A stretch of DNA of 42,462 nt from positions 1-42,462 of the forward strand of contig CAZWHE010000014.1 in the NCBI GenBank assembly GCA_964633825.1, read 5' to 3'. The position numbers and the translations under genes are program-made. Below, piece by piece: positions 8,928 to 17,110 of this stretch. The DNA comes from CAZWHE01 sp964633825. GTDB lineage: Bacteria > Planctomycetota > B15-G4 > CAYZWU01. The notes below the pieces were generated by a model, which was not told where the DNA came from, ran no database searches, and worked only from the letters and a program-made list of their open reading frames with translations. Every line of letters starts with the position of its first letter. Position 1 is the first letter of the stretch.

Positions 8928-10327
8928 TGCGGCTTGAAGGTGCTCGTATCCACATGATCGGAATCGGCGGAGCCGGAATGAGCGCTTTGGCCCGCTATCT
9001 GAGAAGCGCCGGCGCCGTTGTCAGTGGTTCGGACATCCACCGCTCTTCGATGTATGAAGCGCTGCAGAGGGACGGTTTTCGCGTTTACGACGGGCAGGAA
9101 GAGACAAACGTCACAAACCGAATCGAACTGGCAATTCATACGGCTGCCGCGGCATCGGGAAATCCGGAAGTCACTGCGTGCCGCGAAAAGGGGATCCCGC
9201 TCAAGAAATATGCAGAAATGCTCGGCCATATCATGAAAGAGCACGAAGGGATTGCCGTTTCCGGAACACACGGAAAAACAACGGTATCGGCCATGACGGC
9301 GTTTTTGCTCCGGGCCGGCGGGTGCGACCCTTCGTTCGTCATCGGCGGAACGGTCCCATCGCTGGGCGGGGTCGGTGGGGGAAAGGGAAAGGGAAGGCTC
9401 CTGGTCGTGGAAGCCTGCGAGTTCGACAGGTCCTTCCTGAACCTGGCGCCTCGCAGGGTCGTTGTCACCAACATCGAAGAGGACCACCTCGACTGTTACA
9501 GCGGGCTGGAAGATTTGAGAGGTGCCTTTGCCGCCTTTCTTGGAAAGCTGAATAAATCAGGACCTGATCGAGGCTCCGGTGACGTCATTGCCTGGGACTC
9601 CATTGAAGATCTGAACGCAATCGCCGGACGGGACATGGAATCGATTTTCACTTTCGGCTTCGAGGAAGACGCTTCCCTCAGAATTATCCGTCCCAAGCCG
9701 GATAGATCCGGGACGGCCTTTGACATTGTATACAGAGGGAACGAGTCCGGCCCATTCCGCATCAACATGCCCGGGAGGCATAATGTTCTGAATGCCGGCG
9801 CCGCGATCTTGACGGCAAACCGTTCGGGCTGTGATCTGAAAGCGATAAAAAAGGCGCTCCCCGAATTCAACGGTGTTTCGAGAAGGCTTGAGCTGAGGGT
9901 GAAGTCGAATACACTCGCTTTTTACAGCGATTATGCCCATCATCCCACCGAGATCAGGGCCGTATGCGAGGCACTGAGAACGGCTCATCCAAAGCACCGC
10001 GTAGTTGCCGTTTATCAAGCCCATCAGAGGTCACGGACCGCATATTTTCTGGACGGTCTGGGAGAAGCGCTGGCCTGCTTCGACCTGGCCCTTCTGGTGG
10101 AAACCTTCTCGGTTCGTGAAAACGCCGTGGATCATCTTCCAGGCGGAAGGGAACTTTCAAGGTCAGTCGTCCGAAGCGGCGGCCGCTCCTTCTTTATAGG
10201 AGAGCACAGCGAAATCCCGGACAAGGTTCCGGTCTATCTGGAAGACGGCGATGTCCTGGTTTTTATGGGAGCGGGTAACATCGATGAAGTTGCCGGCGTA
10301 TTTGAAAAAAAACTGCACCTCCATTGA
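8924..10327 (+). CDS. murC: UDP-N-acetylmuramate:L-alanine ligase MurC
   Basis: MurC adds the first amino acid, L-Ala, to UDP-MurNAc in the cytoplasm. The protein is 467 aa. The N-terminal Rossmann loop is HMIGIGGAGMSALARYL, the P-loop is SGTHGKTTVSAM, then VVEACEFDRSFL, NIEEDHLDCY, the RHNVLNAGAA motif and a C-terminal DYAHHPTEIRAV. It overlaps murG by 4 bp; a second ATG follows immediately at 8927. murB starts inside its 3' end. Confidence 0.96.
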   Translation: MMRLEGARIHMIGIGGAGMSALARYLRSAGAVVSGSDIHRSSMYEALQRDGFRVYDGQEETNVTNRIELAIHTAAAASGNPEVTACREKGIPLKKYAEMLGHIMKEHEGIAVSGTHGKTTVSAMTAFLLRAGGCDPSFVIGGTVPSLGGVGGGKGKGRLLVVEACEFDRSFLNLAPRRVVVTNIEEDHLDCYSGLEDLRGAFAAFLGKLNKSGPDRGSGDVIAWDSIEDLNAIAGRDMESIFTFGFEEDASLRIIRPKPDRSGTAFDIVYRGNESGPFRINMPGRHNVLNAGAAILTANRSGCDLKAIKKALPEFNGVSRRLELRVKSNTLAFYSDYAHHPTEIRAVCEALRTAHPKHRVVAVYQAHQRSRTAYFLDGLGEALACFDLALLVETFSVRENAVDHLPGGRELSRSVVRSGGRSFFIGEHSEIPDKVPVYLEDGDVLVFMGAGNIDEVAGVFEKKLHLH

Positions 10328-11243
10328 AACGCCTTCCATCGCTTCTCTCACCACTGCCGGTGTGGGCGGGCGGGCTCTTTCCCTGATCGAACCGCACGAT
10401 GGGACGGCACTGGCCGGACTCCTTTCTTTTTTAAGAAGTGAGTCGATTCTCTACCGCGTGCTCGGCGGGGGATCGAATGTTCTCGGTGCTGATGAAAGTT
10501 ATGACGGCGTGATCGTGGGGACACGCAGGATCAATGCCGTCGATTTCGGCCGTCGGGCCGACGATTGCGGCCGTCGGGCCGACGATTTCGGCCGTCGGGC
10601 CGACGATTTCGGCCGTCCGGCCGACGGGGCGACCCTCACAATCCGGGTCGGAGCCGGAGCGTTTCTGCCGCGCCTCGTTTCATGGTGTGCATCGCGGGGC
10701 CTCTCCGGTGTCGAGTGTCTTGTCGGGATTCCGGGGACTGTGGGCGGGGCCGTTGTGATGAACGCGGGAGGGAAGTACGGCCGGATCGAATCCGTTTTGC
10801 AGGCGGTCATGGTTGTCGACGAGAAGAACGAGACAGCCCTTCTGAAAAAAGCGGAATGTGGATTCGGGTACAGGAGTTCCGGGCTTGGAGAGAAAACCGT
10901 TATCGAAGCTTTTTTCAGGCTGGAGAAGAGCACTCCTCAACATGTAAAGAGTCGAACTTCAGCCATACTCGGTGAGAAAAAAAGAGCCCAACCTCTCGAT
11001 GCAAAGAGCTGCGGCTGTATTTTCAAGAATCCTCCGGGTGTTAGTGCGGGTAAGTTATTGGAAGAAATAGGGTTAAAAGGTTTTTGCCGTGGCGGCGCCC
11101 TTGTTTCGCTTTTGCATGCCAATTTCATGGTCAACCAAAGAAACGCCAGCCGGGCTGATTTCGATTTTTTGATCCGCGAAGCGCGTCAGAGAGTGAAAGA
11201 TCGTTTTTGTCTCAATCTGGAGCTTGAAGTCGAGCGGTGGTAA
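10284..11243 (+). CDS. murB: UDP-N-acetylenolpyruvoylglucosamine reductase MurB with an in-frame repeat insertion
   Basis: MurB is the FAD/NADPH enzyme that makes UDP-MurNAc. About 319 aa from ATG 10284. The FAD domain has LGGGSNVL and GLSGVECLVGIPGTVGGA; the C-terminal domain has KSCGCIFKNP and a closing GLKGFCRGGALVSLLHANFMVN. The residue usually given as catalytic Ser in this SxFKNP-type motif is Cys here, a variant known in other MurB proteins. Between INAVDF and GATLTIRVGAGAF lies a run of (DDFGRRA) repeats from four 21-bp units at 10539-10622. It probably forms a loop between two strands of the FAD domain. ATG 10251, 33 bp upstream in frame, is a possible alternative start with GGAAG 6 nt away. 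Confidence 0.93.
   Translation: MKLPAYLKKNCTSIETPSIASLTTAGVGGRALSLIEPHDGTALAGLLSFLRSESILYRVLGGGSNVLGADESYDGVIVGTRRINAVDFGRRADDCGRRADDFGRRADDFGRPADGATLTIRVGAGAFLPRLVSWCASRGLSGVECLVGIPGTVGGAVVMNAGGKYGRIESVLQAVMVVDEKNETALLKKAECGFGYRSSGLGEKTVIEAFFRLEKSTPQHVKSRTSAILGEKKRAQPLDAKSCGCIFKNPPGVSAGKLLEEIGLKGFCRGGALVSLLHANFMVNQRNASRADFDFLIREARQRVKDRFCLNLELEVERW
10539..10626 (+). repeat. 21-bp GC-rich palindromic tandem repeat, 4 copies, inside murB
   Basis: Units start at 10539, 10560, 10581 and 10602, then a partial copy. The core is TTCGGCCGTCGGGCC. Relative to the murF array the inverted arms CGGCC/GGCCG are kept, while the loop is GTCG (GTCC in copy 4). Copy 2 has TGCGG where the others have TTCGG. 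It is translated as (DDFGRRA)n, in the same frame as the pseudopilin copies and not the murF frame. Confidence 0.95.
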
Positions 11244-11291
11244 TGGCATGCTTGTCAGCTGATTACGTTAAATGGACAGATGGCGACAAAA

Positions 11292-11338
11292 CCACAATAT
11301 TTTTTATACGGGACACTTGAATCCACAACATATAGTGG
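11292..11338 (+). promoter_or_regulatory. Tandem NrdR boxes and a sigma70-type promoter upstream of nrdJ
   Basis: Box 2 is CCACAACATATAGTGG (11323-11338), a near-perfect match to the palindromic NrdR consensus aCaCwAtATaTwGtgt. Box 1 is CCACAATATTTTTTAT (11292-11307), a good left half and a weaker right half. The boxes start 31 bp apart, about three helical turns, as is usual for NrdR pairs. A promoter with -35 TTGAAT (11317-11322), a 16-bp spacer and -10 TATATT (11339-11344) places box 2 exactly in the spacer. NrdR binding there would block transcription when dATP is high. nrdR itself is not in the window. Confidence 0.8.
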
Positions 11339-11344
11339 TATATT

Positions 11345-11581
11345 GTCTTATTGGAATAAGCCAGCGGCGGCTGGGATGAACTGAAGATTGGTATGACTTG
11401 AATCAGGATGCTCTTTCGCGGTATCGGAAGAGATTTCCATCAAAGTCTCATATTTTTCTGAAAGTTCGGGAAGCCCGATTGTTAAAATCCGGCAATGCCG
11501 GGTGGTATACGGCTTATCGGCAAATGTTAGGTATCTGTTAGGCACGTGAGGGTTTTAAAAGCAGAAGTTCGGGAGTGATTG
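11345..11581 (+). other. Long untranslated leader of nrdJ with no recognised element
   Basis: About 235 nt separate the inferred -10 box from the nrdJ start. I looked for a cobalamin riboswitch because the enzyme uses B12, but found no B12-box (AGCCAGGAGACCTGCC-like) core. Short GC hairpins exist, such as GCCAGC/GCTGG near 11362-11376 and CCGGCAATGCCGG at 11491-11503. No gene was recognised here. Confidence 0.5.
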
Positions 11582-13993
11582 ATGTTTGAGATCAATGCCG
11601 ACAATGAGAAATCCCGTTCTTTATCGGAGGCGGCGCCGAATCGGATTTCGTCTTTCAATTTTAAAGATCTCTTCGATGAGATCGAAAGCGGAAACAAACC
11701 GGGGGTGCTCAATCTATCGCCGAGCGCCAAAGCCGTTTTGGAGAGGCGCTACCTGCGCAAGGGAAAGGATTCCAAACCGATCGAGGTGCCGGAAAAACTC
11801 TTTAAGCGCGTGGCCCGTAACATTGCATCGGCCGAGAACATCGTGAGGAACGGCGAAGATCCCTCTGCGGTGGAAAAGAAATTTTATAATCTCATGACAT
11901 CGCTCGAGTTCATGCCCAACTCGCCCACTCTCATGAACGCGGGCCGGGAACTGCAGCAGCTCTCCGCTTGTTTCGTTCTTCCCGTTGATGATTCGATAGA
12001 TTCCATATTCGAGGCGGTGAAGAACACGGCTCTTATTCACAAGAGCGGAGGAGGGACAGGGTTTTCCTTTTCCCAAATTCGACCAAAAAACGATCTCGTC
12101 TCCACTTCTCACGGTTATGCATCCGGACCGATTTCCTTTCTGAAAGTCTTCAACGAAGCCACCGAAGCGATCAACCAGGGGGGATTCCGGCGCGGAGCAA
12201 ACATGGGGGTGCTCCGTGTCGACCATCCCGACATCCTCGATTTCATTCAGCTCAAAGCAGAAGACAAGACGATCAGCAACTTCAACATCTCAGTGGGACT
12301 GACCGAAGAGTTCATGAGAGCTCTCGCCGACGACGAAGAGTATGACCTGGTGAATCCCCACGGCGGCGATACGATCAGCAAGCTCAGGGCCAAGGAGGTC
12401 TTCGATCTCATCGTCAACCTTGCCTGGAAGAACGGCGAGCCCGGAGTGGTCTTTCTGGATAAGATAAACGCGACCAATCCGACACCCCATATCGGCCGGA
12501 TCGAGAGCACCAATCCCTGCGGCGAACAGCCTCTCCTTTCTCACGAGGCGTGCAATCTCGGCTCGATTAATCTCGGCAAAATGGTTTCCGGCGGAAAGAT
12601 CGACTATGACAAGCTGGGGAGTGTCGTGCGGGACGCGGTGCATTTCCTGGATAACGTGATCGAGGTCAATCGCTATCCCATGCGCGAGATCGAGGAGATG
12701 TGCAAGGCAAACAGGAAGATCGGTCTCGGCATCATGGGATTCGCCGACATGCTGATCCAGATGGGGATACCCTATAATTCAGATGCCGCCGTGGACACGG
12801 CGCGGAACGTCATGCGTTTCATACAGGAAGAATCCCATGCAGCGTCTCACGAGCTGGCGCTGATGCGGGGCGAGTTTCCTAATTTCAAGGACTCGATGTA
12901 CGATACGGGACCGGATGCAAAGAAGATTCGAAACGCCACGGTGACAACCATTGCCCCCACGGGGACGATCAGCATCATCTGCAATTCATCCAGCGGCATT
13001 GAACCCATTTTTGCCGTCGGATATATACGCAACGTCATGGACGACACCCATCTCGTTGAGGTGAATCCTTTCTTTCGACAGGTTGCCGAAAGGTATGAGT
13101 TTTACAGCGAACAACTGATGGAAGAGATCGCCGAAAAGGGGATTGTCTCCGGGCTCGAAGATGTTCCCGAACAGGTGCAGCGCGTTTTTGTTACGGCTCA
13201 CGAGATCGAACCGGAATGGCATGTTCGAATCCAGGCCGCGTTCCAGGAGTTCACCGACAACGCCGTGTCGAAGACAATCAACTTCAAGCAGGACGCCACG
13301 GTGGAGGATATCAGAGACGCATACCTCAAGGCTTACAATCTGAACTGTAAGGGTGTTACCGTTTACAGGGATAGAAGCCGCGAGAATCAGGTGCTCAACA
13401 TCGGTGAGGTCAATGCCGAGGGAAAGGAAACCGCCGAGATCGAGGCGGGTCTTTCAGGTCCGATCCCGTCCGTATCAAAACCGAGGCCGGCCGTGATAGA
13501 GGGCCACACGATCCGTATGAAAACGGGATGCGGCAACCTTTACGTGACCATCAACGAAGACGAAGAGGGATTTCCCTTCGAGCTCTTCAACCACATTGGG
13601 AAAGCGGGGGGATGCGCGGCTTCCCAGAGCGAAGCCATCGGGAGATTAATCTCACTGGCTCTCCGGAGCGGTCTCAGCGTTAAACCGATTGTCGAGCAAA
13701 TCAAAGGGATTTCGTGCCATTCTCATGTCTGGGGGGATGAGGGGAAAATTCTGTCCTGTGCCGATGCGATCGGAAAAGCGCTGGAGCGCTATCTCAAAGT
13801 CGCGTCAAGCAGCAGAAACCGGGAAGAACAAACAATGTCCACGGCGATTGACTCAGCACCGTCCGATGTGCAGATCGGCATTAAGAGTAAAGGGATCAGC
13901 GTCAGGGGGGCTTGTCCCGACTGCGGAGGGATTCTCGATCACGAGGAGGGATGCGTCATCTGCCATACCTGTGGTTACTCTGAGTGCGGATGA
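11582..13993 (+). CDS. nrdJ: Adenosylcobalamin-dependent (class II) ribonucleotide reductase
   Basis: NrdJ reduces ribonucleotides to deoxyribonucleotides using adenosylcobalamin, so it works with or without oxygen. About 803 aa. The N-terminal ATP-cone-like and finger region leads to NSPTLMNAG, then SGGGTGFSFS, NPCGEQPLLSHEACNLGSINL (active-site loop with the radical Cys and Glu) and TVTTIAPTGTISI. The C-terminal third has a TSCPD-type domain (TGCGNLYVTINED, KAGGCAASQSEAIGR) and ends in a four-Cys zinc-ribbon (CPDCGG...CVICHTCGYSECG), which in this class carries the redox cysteines. ATG 11582 has GGGAG upstream; the TTG just before it is less likely. The 3' end overlaps convergent recJ by 19 bp. 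Two NrdR boxes lie upstream. Confidence 0.95.
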   Translation: MFEINADNEKSRSLSEAAPNRISSFNFKDLFDEIESGNKPGVLNLSPSAKAVLERRYLRKGKDSKPIEVPEKLFKRVARNIASAENIVRNGEDPSAVEKKFYNLMTSLEFMPNSPTLMNAGRELQQLSACFVLPVDDSIDSIFEAVKNTALIHKSGGGTGFSFSQIRPKNDLVSTSHGYASGPISFLKVFNEATEAINQGGFRRGANMGVLRVDHPDILDFIQLKAEDKTISNFNISVGLTEEFMRALADDEEYDLVNPHGGDTISKLRAKEVFDLIVNLAWKNGEPGVVFLDKINATNPTPHIGRIESTNPCGEQPLLSHEACNLGSINLGKMVSGGKIDYDKLGSVVRDAVHFLDNVIEVNRYPMREIEEMCKANRKIGLGIMGFADMLIQMGIPYNSDAAVDTARNVMRFIQEESHAASHELALMRGEFPNFKDSMYDTGPDAKKIRNATVTTIAPTGTISIICNSSSGIEPIFAVGYIRNVMDDTHLVEVNPFFRQVAERYEFYSEQLMEEIAEKGIVSGLEDVPEQVQRVFVTAHEIEPEWHVRIQAAFQEFTDNAVSKTINFKQDATVEDIRDAYLKAYNLNCKGVTVYRDRSRENQVLNIGEVNAEGKETAEIEAGLSGPIPSVSKPRPAVIEGHTIRMKTGCGNLYVTINEDEEGFPFELFNHIGKAGGCAASQSEAIGRLISLALRSGLSVKPIVEQIKGISCHSHVWGDEGKILSCADAIGKALERYLKVASSSRNREEQTMSTAIDSAPSDVQIGIKSKGISVRGACPDCGGILDHEEGCVICHTCGYSECG

Positions 13994-15726
13994 CCGGTCT
14001 CGCGCCCTGATTCCACCTTGATATCCTTGACGTCCAATTCGATGGCGGTTCTGCCGTTGAATGTGTTTAGTTTTGGTGTGAAGGCAAGGGTCAGGTTATC
14101 GGCTGTTACTACTTTCTCGAAATAAGAACTTCCCCCGAAAACGATCACCTTGAACCGGCTATTTCCCTGTCTGACATGGAATGTGAGGTGGTTCTTGTCG
14201 CGTCCCACAAGCTGAGGCTGCGAAGCGGTTTCCAGACCGTGGGAGACGAAGACAGGTACCGGATTGCTCTCGCCGAAAGGGTTCAGCATGTCGATTTCGG
14301 AAAGAAGCTTTCTCGTCAGTGAGGAGAGGTAGATTTCACCGTCGATGTTGAGGGTCTGTTGCATATTCTCCAGATCTGTATTCTCGGATATATATTTTGA
14401 TATTTTATTCCTGAATGGTTTCAGCTTGTCCTTGCGGATCAAAAAACCTCCGGCAAGAGAATGGCCTCCAAAAGTTTCGAGAAGATCCGAGCAATGAGAA
14501 AGCGCGTTGTAAATGTCGATGCCGGACAGAGATCGGCACGACCCTCTTCCCGTCTTCCTGCCCATGGCCACGAGAATCGTCGGTCTCGCGAATTCATCCA
14601 CGAGTCGGGATGCTACGATGCCGATCACGCCCGGGTGCCAAGTGTCATCGGCCATGACCAAAATACCCTGTTCCCGCCTATCCACTTGTTTCCTGGCTGC
14701 CAGGAAGATCTCTTTTTCGATCATCTGCCTGTCCCTGTTGAACGAATCAAGAACAGAGGCATATTGAAGGGCTTCTTCTTCCGAATCCGTCAGGAAGAGG
14801 TTCAGGGCTTTATCGGCCTCACCCAGCCTGCCGGCGGCATTGATGCGCGGACCCAGACCGAAGGAAATATCCTCGGACGAGATCGGTGTTCCCCTGTTTT
14901 TACAAACCTGGAGAAGCGCTGTAAGACCGGGATTTGCGGTATTTCTTATCGCTGAGAGGCCGAATTTGGAAATGATACGGTTTTCATCCACGAGGGGAAC
15001 GAGGTCGGTAATCGTTCCCATTGCAGCCCAGGCGAGCGCATCGAGAAGAAAATTGCGAAACTCGGGGGCAACCTTTGTCTTGGACCGGGACAATCCCTGT
15101 GCCACGCCCCAGGCGAGCTTGAAGGCGACACCTACGCCTGCGAGATTGCTGAAGGGATATGTGCAATCTTTAAGCTTCGGATCGATGATGGCGTTGGCGG
15201 GCGGCAGGTGTTCGGGCGGTACGTGATGGTCTGTCACGATGACATCCACCCCCATCTGTCTCAAAGTTTTAATCTCGTCGAGCGAGCTGATGCCGCTATC
15301 CACGGTAATCACAAGATCGACTTGCTTTTGTTGGATAGCCTCGATTCCTTGTTGGGAGATGGAATAGCCTTCCCGTATCCGGTTGGGGATGTAGTAATCG
15401 ACCGGGACGTTGAGGAGCTTGAAAAACTGAACGAGGAGGCAGGTGCTGGATACACCGTCCACGTCAAAATCACCGTAGATCAGAAACTTCTTCTTCGAAG
15501 CCACGGCCTTTTTAATCAGAGAGACCGCAGCCTCCATTCCGTACAGGAGGAAAGGATCATGCAAATCTCTCAGCTTGGGTTGTAAAAAAACCTGTGACTC
15601 TTCGAGAGATTCGATTCCCCTGTTGATCAGAATGCGAGAAAGAATATCTGAAATTCCTAATCCCGATGAAAGAGCGGTCCTCAGGGCCGGCTTATCAGCG
15701 TAGAAATTCCAGAGTTTTTCTCTCAT
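13975..15726 (-). CDS. recJ: Single-stranded-DNA-specific 5'-3' exonuclease RecJ
   Basis: RecJ degrades single-stranded DNA 5' to 3' in RecFOR recombination, mismatch repair and base excision repair. The protein is 583 aa. DHH-family motifs are present in order: IYGDFDVDGVSST (motif I), VITVDSGISS (II), VIVTDHHVPP (III, the DHH) and NLAGVGVAFKLAW; the DHHA1 domain shows GRGSCRSLSGIDIYNAL and FGGHSLAGGF. The C-terminal OB-like domain follows. The 3' end overlaps the last 19 bp of nrdJ, on the opposite strand. No good ribosome site precedes the ATG. It is divergent from selA across a short AT-rich spacer. Confidence 0.95.
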   Translation of the reverse strand: MREKLWNFYADKPALRTALSSGLGISDILSRILINRGIESLEESQVFLQPKLRDLHDPFLLYGMEAAVSLIKKAVASKKKFLIYGDFDVDGVSSTCLLVQFFKLLNVPVDYYIPNRIREGYSISQQGIEAIQQKQVDLVITVDSGISSLDEIKTLRQMGVDVIVTDHHVPPEHLPPANAIIDPKLKDCTYPFSNLAGVGVAFKLAWGVAQGLSRSKTKVAPEFRNFLLDALAWAAMGTITDLVPLVDENRIISKFGLSAIRNTANPGLTALLQVCKNRGTPISSEDISFGLGPRINAAGRLGEADKALNLFLTDSEEEALQYASVLDSFNRDRQMIEKEIFLAARKQVDRREQGILVMADDTWHPGVIGIVASRLVDEFARPTILVAMGRKTGRGSCRSLSGIDIYNALSHCSDLLETFGGHSLAGGFLIRKDKLKPFRNKISKYISENTDLENMQQTLNIDGEIYLSSLTRKLLSEIDMLNPFGESNPVPVFVSHGLETASQPQLVGRDKNHLTFHVRQGNSRFKVIVFGGSSYFEKVVTADNLTLAFTPKLNTFNGRTAIELDVKDIKVESGRETGHPHSE

Positions 15727-15883
15727 CCGAATTCAGTCATTTTCTTCATCTGGAAGGAACCCGATTAAAATAATATCTATGCTATTATGGATAATTATAA
15801 CTCTCTAATTTTTAGTAATTAATAATTATCGCAGTCTTCTGTTTCTGTCAAAAAAAATCTGTCAAAAGAAAAGAGAGGTCTTG
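15727..15883. promoter_or_regulatory. AT-rich divergent intergenic region between recJ and selA
   Basis: This 157-bp spacer is much richer in A and T than the genes around it and must hold the promoters for both divergent genes. TATTAT- and TATAAC-like hexamers occur around 15782-15800. CTGTCAAAA occurs twice (15845-15853 and 15860-15868). In the selA frame a TAA at 15806-15808 rules out a long N-terminal extension of SelA. Confidence 0.5.
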
Positions 15884-17107
15884 ATGGCGGAGAGAGTTGG
15901 AAAGAATGCCCCCTGCGAAGATCGGGCCGGTTCCTTTTATGTTCGGGCGATCAATGGGACAGGAATTTTTCTCCATACCGGCCTGGGTCGTGCGCCCTTT
16001 TCGCCTGTCTTGATGTCGGATCTCGGAGATAGGCTGAAGGGTTACACCATTGTCGAGATCGATCGCGGTACGGGGGACAGGATATGCCGGGAAGAGGGTG
16101 TCTGCGCAATGTTCCGGGAATTGACGAATGCCGAATCCGCCCTGGTGGTCAACAACAACGCCGCCGCCGTTCTCCTGACGGTCTCTGTGCTTGCACAGGG
16201 GGGCGAGGTTGTGATCTCGCGGGGTGAATTGATCGAAATCGGAGGGGGCTTCAGAATCCCCGAGGTCCTCTCCTCATCGGGAGCCGTTCTCCGCGAGGTC
16301 GGCACAACCAACAGCACGAGAATCGATGATTATGAGAATGCCCTTTCCAATGAAACGAGGCTTCTCATGAAGGTCCACGCCTCAAACTACAAGGTGGTCG
16401 GTGACGGATCCGCTCCATCACGAAGAGAAATCGTAGCGCTGGGCAATAAGCATTCTATTCCCGTAGTTGAAGACTTGGGCTCGGGTCTCATCAATCGATA
16501 CGGAATCACCTGCTTGAATGAGGAGCCGACCGTGATCGAAGCCCTCGGCCGGGGTGTGGACGTCATCACCTTCAGCGGCGATAAGTTATTTGGCGGCCCG
16601 CAGTGCGGATTGATTCTGGGACGCGCCCGGCTGCTGGAAGAGTTAAGAGCCGCGCCCCTTTTCCGAGCGGTCCGGCCCGACAAGATGACGCTTGCTCTGA
16701 TAGAACAAGTTTTAAGGAGGTATATTGAATCAAAAAATGCGCCGCCTGATCTTCCTTTCTTCCGTGCGGTGACGGCAAAGCAAGATTCTCTGAGGGATCG
16801 AGCAATGCGCATCGCAGGCTCCCTTGATGAAAAAGTAAAAAACGGCCGATTCGGAGTGGTCGGAAGCAAAGGATTCGTTGGATCGGGATCAGCTCCTGAA
16901 CAGGCCATACCATCCTATGCGGTCGCCATATCGATCCCGGGAATGAAACCGCACGTCCTGGCCCGAAAACTGCGTGATTCCAGCCCTCCTCTCTTTGCCA
17001 CGATTAAGATGGATGAAGTTCGTATTGACATGCTGACCCTGCTGGCCGATGACGATGAAATCATCGTCAGGATCTTTGAAAGCCTTTCTCTTCCCTCCCG
17101 AGCGTGA
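15884..17107 (+). CDS. selA: L-seryl-tRNA(Sec) selenium transferase SelA, lacking the N-terminal domain
   Basis: SelA is a PLP enzyme that converts Ser-tRNA(Sec) to Sec-tRNA(Sec) with selenophosphate. The fold-type I core is complete: INGTGIFLHTGLGRAP near residue 25, VVNNNAAAVLL, EVGTTNSTRIDDYE, VEDLGSGL and the PLP lysine in SGDKLFGGPQCGL (Lys codon 16583-16585). The protein is about 407 aa, against roughly 450-470 for typical SelA. The missing part is the small N-terminal domain of about 60 residues, which is known to help bind tRNA(Sec). An in-frame stop at 15806 shows it is not hidden upstream. A SelA-like PLP enzyme with another substrate is possible, but selC lies 1.1 kb downstream. 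The 3' end is 3 bp from the convergent glycosyltransferase gene. Confidence 0.85.
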   Translation: MAERVGKNAPCEDRAGSFYVRAINGTGIFLHTGLGRAPFSPVLMSDLGDRLKGYTIVEIDRGTGDRICREEGVCAMFRELTNAESALVVNNNAAAVLLTVSVLAQGGEVVISRGELIEIGGGFRIPEVLSSSGAVLREVGTTNSTRIDDYENALSNETRLLMKVHASNYKVVGDGSAPSRREIVALGNKHSIPVVEDLGSGLINRYGITCLNEEPTVIEALGRGVDVITFSGDKLFGGPQCGLILGRARLLEELRAAPLFRAVRPDKMTLALIEQVLRRYIESKNAPPDLPFFRAVTAKQDSLRDRAMRIAGSLDEKVKNGRFGVVGSKGFVGSGSAPEQAIPSYAVAISIPGMKPHVLARKLRDSSPPLFATIKMDEVRIDMLTLLADDDEIIVRIFESLSLPSRA

Positions 17108-17110
17108 GAT

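Noticed and set aside
11345..11581. Cobalamin riboswitch ahead of nrdJ
   Set aside because: No B12-box or other conserved core was found, although the enzyme uses B12.
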